From Cytophagales bacterium (GTDB taxonomy: Bacteria > Bacteroidota > Bacteroidia > Cytophagales > Cyclobacteriaceae): DNA of 57,066 nt. Location of the stretch: positions 1 through 57,066 of the forward strand of contig WGNT01000002.1 in assembly GCA_016124425.1 (NCBI GenBank). Reading direction: 5' to 3'. Both the position numbers and the translations under genes were made by a program. This document shows positions 28,144-35,502 of this stretch, piece after piece. The notes beneath the pieces were generated by a model. The model saw nothing but the letters and a program-made list of their open reading frames with translations. It had not been told where the DNA came from and did no database searches. Every line of letters begins with the position of its first letter. Position 1 is the stretch's first letter.

Positions 28144-30927
28144 TCACATTCTATGCTTCACGTTGCTTTCACGATACTCAGACGGTGTAATGCCGAACGC
28201 GTTTTTGAAAACAGTAGAGAAGTAAGCCGATGTGCTGAAGCCAACCTTATGCGAAATATCGGCAATGCTCTCTGATTCTTCAAGGAGTAAGTGCTTGGCT
28301 TTTCGGAGCCGCACCTTGTTGATATAGTCGTTTATGCTATACCCCAGCACCGTTTTCGCTTTCCGATATAGCTGCCCGCGTGAGAGGCCCATCTCCCTGC
28401 AAATCTCACTGACGCCAAAATGAGGGTCATGTAGGTTTTCCTCGATCAGGGTGCTAAATTCGGTGACAAACTTCTTATCTGCCGTCTGCGGCGTGATTGC
28501 CTTGGAGTCTACCGGCAACTCATGTAAAAAGCGCGCTTTTAGTTGACTCCTTGTAGCCAGTAGGGTTTTGATCTTTTCCCCCACAAAGGAGATGCTAAAG
28601 GGCTTGGTAATGTAATCATCCACGCCGGTTTTGATCCCAGCCAACTTCTCGTCCGGAGTTGTTTTGGCCGAAATGACAATGATGGGAATGGATTGAGTCA
28701 TAGGGTTAGCTTTCAACTGTGCGATAAGATCTAGCCCATCTCCCCGCTGAAACATCAAATCGCAGGTAATCAGGTCGGGTAGTTCATCCGAGGCGATGGC
28801 ATAGGCCACCTCAGGATCGGCTGCTTCAAGAATGTGATAGTGCTGACCGAGTTTGGTGGCCAAGTATCCCCGGATTTCCTTGTCATCCTCAACGATAAGG
28901 ATACTGTGTTGGGACATCGACTGCGTATCCTTATCACTGTTTGAAGCCGACTCCTCCTGATCCGGCAGAAATGTATCATGGTCGACCACCTGTGTTTCCA
29001 GCGAATCCGTCAGCAGCTGACTTTCGTCAAAGTGACTGTTGCCCATTTTCATCCGAATCTCAAAAATGGTCTTCTCGCCAGGCTCACTTCTTACCTGAAT
29101 GCTAGCATGCTGTAGCTCCAGCAGTTCCTTTGTCAACGCCAAACCTAAGCCGGTACCCGTTTTTCTGATTCCCGGCTTTCCTTGAAAAAAGCGGTCAAAT
29201 ACATGCGCGATATCCTCACCTATCATCCCCAAGCCATTGTCCTCGACGGTGATCAGCACTTCGTGGGTCAAGGGTTCTTCCGCTACATGAATATGGATAA
29301 AACCCTTTCTTGGGGTGAATTTAAACGCGTTTGAGAGCAGATTGAAAATGACCTTATCCATCATAACCGGGTCAAACCATAACGTAATCCCCGGGTTGTC
29401 TACCAGTAACCGAAAATGAATCTGATTGTCCTTTGCCGCTTTCTGAAACACCGACATGATGTCCTCAATAAAGGGAACTACCGGCTGCATACTTGCCTTC
29501 ACGCCCATTTTATTGTTGTCTATTTTCCGGAAGTCCATCAACTGATTTACTAGCCGAAGCAAGCGATAGGTGTTTTTTCTGACCAGCAACAGATCTGCTT
29601 TAAACGCCGACGCGGCTTTGTTTTCAATAAGTTCTTCTACGGGTGCCTGAATTAATGTTAGCGGGGTTCGGAATTCGTGAGAAATATTGGTGAAAAATTC
29701 CAGTTTATAGCGGGTAGCTTCTTCCGCCTTCTGGGCATATTCCATGGTCTTTTGTTGCTGCACAAGCACTTCTTCGTGCTTTTGCCGAAGCTCCTGATTG
29801 ATTTCCTTCTTGTCTCTCAGTGATTTAAAGCTATATGCCAAGGAGATGACGGCGATAAAGAGTGTGATGCCTAACACAATCAAGAGGCCCCGTTGGCTCT
29901 TATAGATTTCCAATTGGCTGTCAATCATCTCCTTTTGGCGGAAAATATTGGTCTGCTGACTGATGATCCGGTCTGTCTGCTGCTTCATTATCCGGATATT
30001 CGATAGGTCTACCGCTGCGGTCTGCAGGATATTTTCCTTTTCGAAATCTTGACCGGTGAGGATTTTATAGGCGACTTCAATGGCTTTGTCACCTCCAGTT
30101 GGGTAGAAGAAAGTAGCGTCCAATACGCCGTCTGCTATGGCTTGAATGCCGCCGAAGGGTCCTGGGAGTGCGTCTACTCCCACAAATCGTTTTCCCACAA
30201 TCCCCAGTTCCCGGCAAATCTCATTTGCCCCGATCGTCATGACATCGTTGTGTCCAAAAACCAGATCGAATTGGGGATAATCTTGCTGAAGGAGGTGTTC
30301 TTTAAGCCTGGATCTAGCGGTGTCTTTTTCCCACTGGCCGGCAATTTGTGTCGTAATTTGAATATCGGACCCTTCCAGTCCTTTCAATAGGCCTCTATGC
30401 CTATCCCTAGCGGGAGAACTCCCCCGCAGGCCCCATATTTCCAGTATCTTTCCTTGATGTTGGAGCAGGTTTTTGATGTATTGGCCTGCTGTCAGCCCTA
30501 TCTCGTAGTTATCTCCGCCGATGTAGGCTGTGTACAGGTTGGAGGTGATTTTTCTGTCCACTATGATTACGGGAATACCGGATTGGAACAGTTCCTCCAC
30601 GATCGGAGTGATGGGTTCGGCTTCATTTGGCGAAACGATCAGGAGATCAACCCCCGCTTCTTGGAACTCCCGGATTTGCTGTACCTGAAGTTGGCTGTTT
30701 CCCTGTGCATCTTTGATTTCCAGGGAAAGTTCCGGATAAAAGGAAAGTTCCCGGTACATTTCCTCATGCATGGTCCTTCGCCAGGCATCGTTGCTGACAC
30801 ATTGAGAAAAGCCAATTTTTAACTTTTTCTCCGTGGCGTCTTCACAGGAAAGCAGCAACAGCGTAGCCAAAAGCAGCGGTATTACCGGAAAAAGAACAAT
30901 TGGAAATAGGGTGCCTTTCCTCTCCAT
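28144..30927 (-). CDS. Hybrid two-component sensor with periplasmic sugar-binding domain and AraC output
   Basis: A 927-residue one-protein signalling system. Order: N-terminal hydrophobic segment ending in LLLLSC (1-28), a LacI/RbsB-type periplasmic binding domain (about 36-305; IVSPNEAEPI, IIVDRKI, FGHNDVMTIGA, FVGVDALPG), a membrane segment (about 348-368), a histidine kinase (FFTNISHEFRTPLTLIQAP with the phospho-His; NLLSNAFKF; VEDNGLGM; GTGLGLAL), a response receiver (ILIVEDDKEIRGYL, CDLMFQRGDGLDL with the acceptor Asp, VISAK), and an AraC-type HTH (LSRGQLYRKAK ... IADISHKVGFSTSAYFSTVFKNAFG). The same architecture is known for the fructose sensor BT1754 of B. thetaiotaomicron; next to GH32 and susCD it very likely activates this locus on fructose. 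The ligand is an inference. Confidence 0.95.
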   Translation of the reverse strand: MERKGTLFPIVLFPVIPLLLATLLLLSCEDATEKKLKIGFSQCVSNDAWRRTMHEEMYRELSFYPELSLEIKDAQGNSQLQVQQIREFQEAGVDLLIVSPNEAEPITPIVEELFQSGIPVIIVDRKITSNLYTAYIGGDNYEIGLTAGQYIKNLLQHQGKILEIWGLRGSSPARDRHRGLLKGLEGSDIQITTQIAGQWEKDTARSRLKEHLLQQDYPQFDLVFGHNDVMTIGANEICRELGIVGKRFVGVDALPGPFGGIQAIADGVLDATFFYPTGGDKAIEVAYKILTGQDFEKENILQTAAVDLSNIRIMKQQTDRIISQQTNIFRQKEMIDSQLEIYKSQRGLLIVLGITLFIAVISLAYSFKSLRDKKEINQELRQKHEEVLVQQQKTMEYAQKAEEATRYKLEFFTNISHEFRTPLTLIQAPVEELIENKAASAFKADLLLVRKNTYRLLRLVNQLMDFRKIDNNKMGVKASMQPVVPFIEDIMSVFQKAAKDNQIHFRLLVDNPGITLWFDPVMMDKVIFNLLSNAFKFTPRKGFIHIHVAEEPLTHEVLITVEDNGLGMIGEDIAHVFDRFFQGKPGIRKTGTGLGLALTKELLELQHASIQVRSEPGEKTIFEIRMKMGNSHFDESQLLTDSLETQVVDHDTFLPDQEESASNSDKDTQSMSQHSILIVEDDKEIRGYLATKLGQHYHILEAADPEVAYAIASDELPDLITCDLMFQRGDGLDLIAQLKANPMTQSIPIIVISAKTTPDEKLAGIKTGVDDYITKPFSISFVGEKIKTLLATRSQLKARFLHELPVDSKAITPQTADKKFVTEFSTLIEENLHDPHFGVSEICREMGLSRGQLYRKAKTVLGYSINDYINKVRLRKAKHLLLEESESIADISHKVGFSTSAYFSTVFKNAFGITPSEYRESNVKHRM

Positions 30928-31128
30928 TTCGGGATTTTTTTACAATTTATGGGTTTATGTGCGAATAGGGAACACCCACTTCGATTTATTTCTATGCGGA
31001 TGACTCCGGCAGAAACGTCACATTTTGGTGAACTGTAAAATGTCGTAATGTATCATCGCGCAGCCTGGACACAGAAGTTATTGAATTTGCTACAGTAAAG
31101 CGAGTCGTAACCGAAGATGTTTAATTCT

Positions 31129-31178
31129 ATGTAGCTTTGAATCGACAAAACTAGAATTTATGTAGTTTAAATTCGACA
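31129..31178. repeat. Two imperfect 19-base direct repeats, 31 bases apart
   Basis: Bases 31129-31147 and 31160-31178 both read ATGTAG-n-TT-nn-A-n-TCGACA (15 of 19 identical). The centre-to-centre distance is 31 bases, about three turns of DNA. They are followed by the dyad ATATAAC-g-GTTATAT (31178-31192). This gap (30928-31181) upstream of the hybrid sensor has no convincing gene. Confidence 0.55.
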
Positions 31179-31181
31179 TAT

Positions 31182-31479
31182 AACGGTTATATCTGTCGAG
31201 TAGCATCTACACTTTGCAAATAGCTGCCCTAAACCGAACACCAAACCTCAGTATACTATGGGTAACGTTTTTGCTAACCCAGCTTGTCAACAGTGTCCAT
31301 GAAGTTCAGTATCTAAAATGGGTGACTTCAAGGTAGGAAAATACACGTTTGAGGTAGGGGGTAGTAAGAAAGGTTCCAAAAAGATCGCAGCTTTGGAAGA
31401 CGCTTATATACTTGCTGACAATACATTGATTGGATTTGGAAATAAAATTCCGATTTGGCTTTTTGGTTTTTTGTATTGA
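31182..31479 (+). pseudogene. C-terminal remnant of an AAA-family (DUF4143-like) ATPase gene, frameshifted
   Basis: Reading the plus strand gives RLYLSSSIYTLQ and then, without a stop, LNRTPNLSILWVTFLLTQL and SVHEVQYLKW up to about base 31318. Shifting frame there continues with GDFKVGKYTFEVGGSKKGSKK, then LEDAYILADN, GFGNKIPIWLFGFLY and a stop at 31477-31479. This is the order and wording of the C-terminal end of the Bacteroidota AAA ATPases of the DUF4143 type (consensus I remember: KIYL-NTNL-YAL, NIGNLRETFFLNQL, DF-V--KYTFEVGGKNK, IENAY-V-DDIE-G-GNKIPLWLFGFLY). The N-terminal ATPase part is absent and one frameshift splits the tail, so it is a decayed fragment. Most gene callers would miss it. 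The family call is from memory of the motif, not a search. Confidence 0.7.
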
Positions 31480-31497
31480 AAACGAAACCAAAAAGCC
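31457..31497. repeat. Perfect 13-base inverted repeat at the end of the ATPase remnant
   Basis: GGCTTTTTGGTTT (31457-31469) and AAACCAAAAAGCC (31485-31497) are exact complements around a 15-base loop. The left arm encodes the WLFGF codons of the ATPase tail and the right arm follows its stop codon. It may be the old terminator of that gene or a bidirectional one shared with the convergent gene at 31546. Confidence 0.7.
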
Positions 31498-31545
31498 GTG
31501 TCTCGGCCATCTGCTTAGTATATTATCTAATAAAGTCGGAAATGA

Positions 31546-31758
31546 TTATGTATTACTTTTTCGCTTGCGCAAAACAAATAAATACCAATAATAACTCAGG
31601 AAGTACCATCCCACAGCGGCACCTATGGACGTGTAGAATCCAATATCCAACGGACTAAACGAACCGTGGGAACCAAAAGCCATAAACAAAGCAGCCATGA
31701 AAAAACTCCCGATAAGGAAGCGCTTTTTGAGCTTGTCTTTTTTAGAATTAGTGGTCAT
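31546..31758 (-). CDS. Small two-helix membrane protein, unknown
   Basis: A 70-residue protein with a strongly basic N-terminus (TTNSKKDKLKKR), two hydrophobic segments (about residues 14-30 and 40-62, FYTSIGAAVGWYFLSYYWYLFVL) and a basic C-terminus (RKRKSNT). Positive charges on both ends suggest that both termini face the cytoplasm. No family is recognised. The gene stands alone between the ATPase remnant and a 228-base gap (31759-31986) with no other feature. It is supported by its composition and charge pattern only. Confidence 0.55.
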   Translation of the reverse strand: MTTNSKKDKLKKRFLIGSFFMAALFMAFGSHGSFSPLDIGFYTSIGAAVGWYFLSYYWYLFVLRKRKSNT

Positions 31759-31986
31759 ATTATTCGGGAAATTATTTAAGTTCCTGATAACATGTTTTCT
31801 AAAGCAATTTAACGATGGAAGTTAAAAAAACCCAAGCAACACAAATTATTTTTTCAGTAAATATCCATTCATTAAATCCATCCCACCATCAGTCACAAAC
31901 AACCTTTTCATTTTTACCAACAATTCCTTAATTTAATCGGGAGATTAAAGTATGTAAATGGCCACTAAATAAACAATTTACCCACT

Positions 31987-32493
31987 ATGATGCATCCTTA
32001 TATTCCCCATCTCTTGGAAGATATAAAAAAAGCCCACCGGGAAGATGGACCTCTTGCGGAAGTTCATTCATCCGGAGATGACTTGGCGGATCACTTTGAG
32101 GAAGTGGAAAGGTGGTTGAGGGCGGAAGAGCCACCGCATACATTTGGCTATTACTGCGGACTGAAAGCAGAGGATTTTCCACCCCCTGAGCAGCTTACCA
32201 TCAGAGAAATGAAACTCGTTTCAACCGCCTTCGAAAAAATGATGTTCACATGGAATCTTGACGTGAGCTTTCCGGAGAAACTGCCGGTACCGATTGCCTA
32301 CAAAATGTTGATAGAGCTATTGGACACCAAAACAATGATTGCGAACAGTGGTTTTGTGGGCTTCGATTTTTGCACGGGAGACCCTACAGGTTGTGTTTCT
32401 AAGGAATATTGCCCCTGCCTAGAACACTGGAATGACGATACTGATTTTTCAGCTCCCCTTCCAGATGCTGACGATGAAGATTTGCCCTTTTGA
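31987..32493 (+). CDS. Conserved-looking hypothetical protein with a C-terminal cysteine cluster
   Basis: A 168-residue soluble, acidic protein (second Met is an alternative start). There is no signal peptide. It begins with a helical part (YIPHLLEDIKKAHRED) and carries Cys57 in FGYYCGL. Near the end Cys129, Cys136, Cys142 and Cys144 are grouped in FDFCTGDPTGC and SKEYCPCLEHW, an arrangement that could bind a metal. The tail is very acidic (DADDEDLPF). The start is supported by the AT-rich, stop-dense DNA before it and by good codon regularity throughout. I do not recognise the family and cannot assign a function. Confidence 0.75.
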   Translation: MMHPYIPHLLEDIKKAHREDGPLAEVHSSGDDLADHFEEVERWLRAEEPPHTFGYYCGLKAEDFPPPEQLTIREMKLVSTAFEKMMFTWNLDVSFPEKLPVPIAYKMLIELLDTKTMIANSGFVGFDFCTGDPTGCVSKEYCPCLEHWNDDTDFSAPLPDADDEDLPF

Positions 32494-32637
32494 AAGGCGC
32501 TTTTTGAGTTAAGAATGGGATCTTCTATTTCGGTATTGGTGCATGATCCCGCAAGCTGGATTATTCAAAATTTTTGATCTTAACGGGACGACCACGTAAA
32601 TCAAAGAAAATCTTTTATGATAAAATTTCGTACTATT

Positions 32638-32659
32638 GTATATACGGAAACATATATAC
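32638..32659 (+). promoter_or_regulatory. Putative VapB operator
   Basis: An inverted repeat GTATATA (32638-32644) / TATATAC (32653-32659) ends nine bases before the vapB start codon. AbrB-type antitoxins bind such palindromes in their own promoter and repress the operon with the toxin as co-repressor. The position supports this; the binding itself is inferred. Confidence 0.5.
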
Positions 32660-32668
32660 TATTCAACT

Positions 32669-32902
32669 ATGGAAAAGATAGCTAAAGTATTTAAAAGTGG
32701 CAATAGCCAAGCCGTCAGGTTGCCAAAAGAATTCAATACCCGTGAAACACAATTTTACATCCGCAAGATAGGTACTTCAATACTGCTCACCCCAAAAACT
32801 AGCTCTTGGGAGATTGTGGAGCAAAGCCTTGCGGAATTTTCGGATGACTTTATGAAGGATGGCCGAAATCAACCTCCAATAGAACAAAGAGATTCATTCT
32901 GA
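32669..32902 (+). CDS. vapB: VapB-type antitoxin (SpoVT/AbrB fold)
   Basis: A 77-residue protein counted from the ATG at 32669; the frame is open 11 codons further upstream but the sequence there is not like the family. MEKIAKVFKSGNSQAVRLPKEF is the swapped-hairpin AbrB DNA-binding domain typical of VapB/MazE antitoxins (the SGNSQAVRLP core is very characteristic). The C-terminal 35 residues (SWEIVEQSLAEFSDDFM) are the helical part that wraps the toxin. Its stop overlaps the toxin start (TGATG), a tight translational coupling. The protein should neutralise VapC and repress its own operon through the palindrome just upstream. Confidence 0.93.
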   Translation: MEKIAKVFKSGNSQAVRLPKEFNTRETQFYIRKIGTSILLTPKTSSWEIVEQSLAEFSDDFMKDGRNQPPIEQRDSF

Positions 32903-33300
32903 TGTACCTACTGGACACAAATATCTGTATTTATGTTATCAAGCAAAGGCCTGAAATCGTGCTGAAAAAGCTAAAGTCGCACGCCATTTCAGCGATTAAA
33001 ATCTCATCTGTCACAATATCGGAACTCTATTACGGTGTAGCAAAAAGTGAACGGAGGAAAACTAATGAAGATGCATTAATTAATTTCCTTTCACCCTTTG
33101 AATTCATTCCATTTACAGAAAGTGACGCAATCGTTTATGGAGGAATTCGTGCAGAGCTGGAGAGAAAGGGGCAACCAATTGGGCCATATGATCTTCAGAT
33201 TGCCGCCCAAGCATTATCTAGGGGATTAACCGTCGTCACCAATAACGAGAAGGAATTTCGACGGATTTCCGGCCTAAGCGTAGAAAACTGGTCAAAATAA
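32902..33300 (+). CDS. vapC: VapC-type PIN-domain ribonuclease toxin
   Basis: A 132-residue PIN-domain endoribonuclease. The acidic catalytic residues are present: Asp5 (LLDTN), Glu41 (SELYYG), Asp97 (GPYDLQIAA), and the conserved Asn/Glu group at 114-116 (VTNNEKEF). Known VapC toxins cut tRNA or rRNA and stop translation; the target here is unknown. All key residues are intact, so the toxin should be active when free of VapB. The start codon overlaps the vapB stop. The 350 bases that follow (33301-33650) hold no gene that I can support. Confidence 0.94.
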   Translation: MYLLDTNICIYVIKQRPEIVLKKLKSHAISAIKISSVTISELYYGVAKSERRKTNEDALINFLSPFEFIPFTESDAIVYGGIRAELERKGQPIGPYDLQIAAQALSRGLTVVTNNEKEFRRISGLSVENWSK

Positions 33301-33650
33301 GTTGTTGTGTCCATCAAATCTTGTATTCCGAAGTCGTAAAAACCAGTTAAAATCGACGGATTTTTTGATTGAAATAGGCGGTTTGCTTTTTTGACAGATC
33401 TAGAAAACACGAAGATCATCGTTTTCTACGTCAAAGATACTGGCTTGGAAAGGCATAACTCTTGAAGGACGTAATTAACCCGCTCCCTGACTTGAAAGAA
33501 ATCATCGTAAAATGATCGTCCTAAAACTTTCTGTCGTTAAACGTGTTACTAAAACGTGGGTTTCGGTTTCGACTATTTCAAATGTACATTTTTAAATATC
33601 AGGAGATTATCTTCCCCACAATCTAAAACTATTGAAATCAAAAAACATTC

Positions 33651-33821
33651 ATGAAGAAGTTTAAAAAGTCCGAAGTAGCATTGATGGTATTGGTCGTCGT
33701 ATTAATCGGTGTATCTGAGTACTATTTCCTTATTGCAAATGAACCCCTCAAGGCCATTTTCATTGGCTTATGGTGCCCGACCATTTTGGGCTTTCTAATC
33801 ATCTTTAATATGAAGCGGTAA
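33651..33821 (+). CDS. 56-residue membrane protein, unknown
   Basis: A short gene: ATG at 33651, stop TAA at 33819-33821. The product starts with a basic patch (MKKFKKSEVA), followed by two hydrophobic helices (about residues 10-25 with LMVLVVVLIGV, and 36-53 with FIGLWCPTILGFLIIF) and ends MKR. This fits a two-helix inner-membrane protein with both ends inside. An AGGAG-like stretch lies about 48 bases upstream, too far to serve as a ribosome site. It ends one base before the next gene, so the two are surely co-transcribed. No family recognised. Confidence 0.7.
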   Translation: MKKFKKSEVALMVLVVVLIGVSEYYFLIANEPLKAIFIGLWCPTILGFLIIFNMKR

Positions 33822-33822
33822 C

Positions 33823-34152
33823 ATGGAAAATATAGACGTAATAATCTTAACGGTTTTGGTGGTTGTTGCTTTCGTAATCTTTATATCGAGTTCGATAAAG
33901 GAATTTACCAAAATGGAAGAAAAGCCCTACAAATATGAAAAGGCATCCGGCTTTACCAGAGCTGCTTTGTTTAATGTGCTTAGTGGCTTATTCGATGACG
34001 AGGAGATCCCCAAAAAGTCGAGGGACAAATTCAAAAATACGTTAAAGCGAACCATCGCTGACATGGAAACAGATGGTGTTTATTTTGATAAGAAGCCCAA
34101 GAAATCCCGAAAAAAACAGGAAAAAGAATCCAACCGAGAATGCGGGAAGTAA
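33823..34152 (+). CDS. Single-pass membrane protein with long basic cytoplasmic tail, unknown
   Basis: A 109-residue protein. One hydrophobic segment (residues 5-24, VIILTVLVVVAFVIFI) is followed by a hydrophilic domain containing FTRAALFNVLSGLFDDEEIPKKS and a strongly basic end (KKPKKSRKKQEKES). The gene starts one base after the 56-residue membrane protein gene, making a two-gene unit of small membrane proteins. The helical middle part with alternating acidic and basic residues might bind a partner, and the Lys/Arg-rich tail could touch nucleic acid or lipid head groups; both ideas are guesses. The family is not recognised. Convergent with the PepSY protein gene. Confidence 0.75.
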   Translation: MENIDVIILTVLVVVAFVIFISSSIKEFTKMEEKPYKYEKASGFTRAALFNVLSGLFDDEEIPKKSRDKFKNTLKRTIADMETDGVYFDKKPKKSRKKQEKESNRECGK

Positions 34153-34302
34153 ATTTCGCAGTAGAGTGGGCACGTTCAGTTCCAAATGCTAACAGACCTT
34201 CCCTATCTTCATTTGCTGGCAAAAAAAATACAATCCCATTTCTATCCCTTAGAAATCACTTCTCAACTAAGTGTCCATCTCCTACGCGGAAAGTGTCACT
34301 AG

Positions 34303-35502
34303 TCAATTTGAGGTGGATAGCTTCCTAACGACCCCTTCTTTTTGTTTTCTGGGAGTGTTCTGCTTTAGGGGTTTACGTTTTCGTCCCCACCAAAGTAGGA
34401 ATCCCGTCACGGGCAGTGATGCTAGAAACAAAGCCGCAGCACAGGCCAGAATTTTGGTAGGGAGGCCATAGATGCTTCCCACATGGATCGCGTAGTTACT
34501 GTTGCGCCACTTGGCACCGAGGGTCTTGTTTTCTTGGAGATTGGATGCAAGCAGCTCCCCTGATTCCGGGTGATAATAATAACTGTCCCACTCATCCCAA
34601 CCGGTGTCACCGTCAAATTTTAGATAGGTTCCGATTTCAGCGCTTTTTGCCAGGTTGTAGGGGTAATAAATACTGAGTTCTTCCCAGGTTTCTCTTTTGC
34701 TTTGCAAGTCAGCAAGAATACGGTCTAAGGGTACGCTATCAGGAAATGTATCCAGTACGAGTGGCTCGCGCTTTTCCCAGACCTGATCTGGATCGTTGCC
34801 CAATAGACGGTAAATACCGTTGGTCCACCAGCTAAAAGTCCATACGAGACCTGTAATGGCAAGAATTAGAATCAGCAGGTAACTGTAGAATCCGCCTACA
34901 GCATGAATGTCAAAATTCACTCTCCGCCATCGCGCATTCCATTTGATTGTAAGGCGTTGTTTCCAAACCTTCCAATTTTTGGGCCACCAGAGTACGAGGC
35001 CCGTTAGTACCAATACGATAACGAACAAGGTAGCATATCCGACAATCCAATGGCCGACATCCCATCGCAACAATAAATATTGGTGCAGCATTCGGGTGTT
35101 GTAGATCCAGTTGGATTTCATATTTACATACCCCAGTACTTCACCGGAGTATTGGTCCACATATACTTTATCCCAATATTCGTATTCATCCCACCAAAAG
35201 ATGCCAGAACCGTCCGAGTCTTTGTAGCCGGAAAACTCGAAACTTCTAGCCGGGTCTTTGTATATGGATACATCTGACAGGGTTCTTCCAGGAACATGCT
35301 GTTGGGCCCTCTCCCACAACTGCGTCAAATCCAATGCCTCACGCTGATGGTCGGGCACAAAAACAGCATCTTGGTAATACCAATCAGTCAATTCCTTATC
35401 CCAGGTAAAAATGGCCGCAGCCGTCATACTTACCAGTACGACGGCTCCGGCGGCAAAGCCAATGACCAAATGGATGTTGCGGACAATCTTTTTAAACGTC
35501 AT
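34303..35502 (-). CDS. PepSY-associated membrane protein, partner of the siderophore receptor
   Basis: A 399-residue inner-membrane protein of the PepSY_TM family. It has four main hydrophobic segments: about 14-33 (IGFAAGAVVLVSMTAAAIF), 155-175 (GYATLFVIVLVLTGLVLWW), 205-225 (YSYLLILILAITGLVWTF), and 355-375. His pairs such as MLHQYLLL with DVGHW, and NFDIHAVGGF, are conserved in the family and may bind haem. Members encoded next to TonB siderophore receptors are thought to reduce the imported ferric siderophore; the exact activity is not established. Its ATG overlaps the stop of the receptor gene by four bases, so the two are translated as a coupled pair. Confidence 0.9.
   Translation of the reverse strand: MTFKKIVRNIHLVIGFAAGAVVLVSMTAAAIFTWDKELTDWYYQDAVFVPDHQREALDLTQLWERAQQHVPGRTLSDVSIYKDPARSFEFSGYKDSDGSGIFWWDEYEYWDKVYVDQYSGEVLGYVNMKSNWIYNTRMLHQYLLLRWDVGHWIVGYATLFVIVLVLTGLVLWWPKNWKVWKQRLTIKWNARWRRVNFDIHAVGGFYSYLLILILAITGLVWTFSWWTNGIYRLLGNDPDQVWEKREPLVLDTFPDSVPLDRILADLQSKRETWEELSIYYPYNLAKSAEIGTYLKFDGDTGWDEWDSYYYHPESGELLASNLQENKTLGAKWRNSNYAIHVGSIYGLPTKILACAAALFLASLPVTGFLLWWGRKRKPLKQNTPRKQKEGVVRKLSTSN

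Noticed and set aside
31306..31510. Two 60-codon minus-strand ORFs
   Set aside because: They lie opposite the ATPase remnant, whose frames show clear family motifs; the minus-strand ORFs do not.
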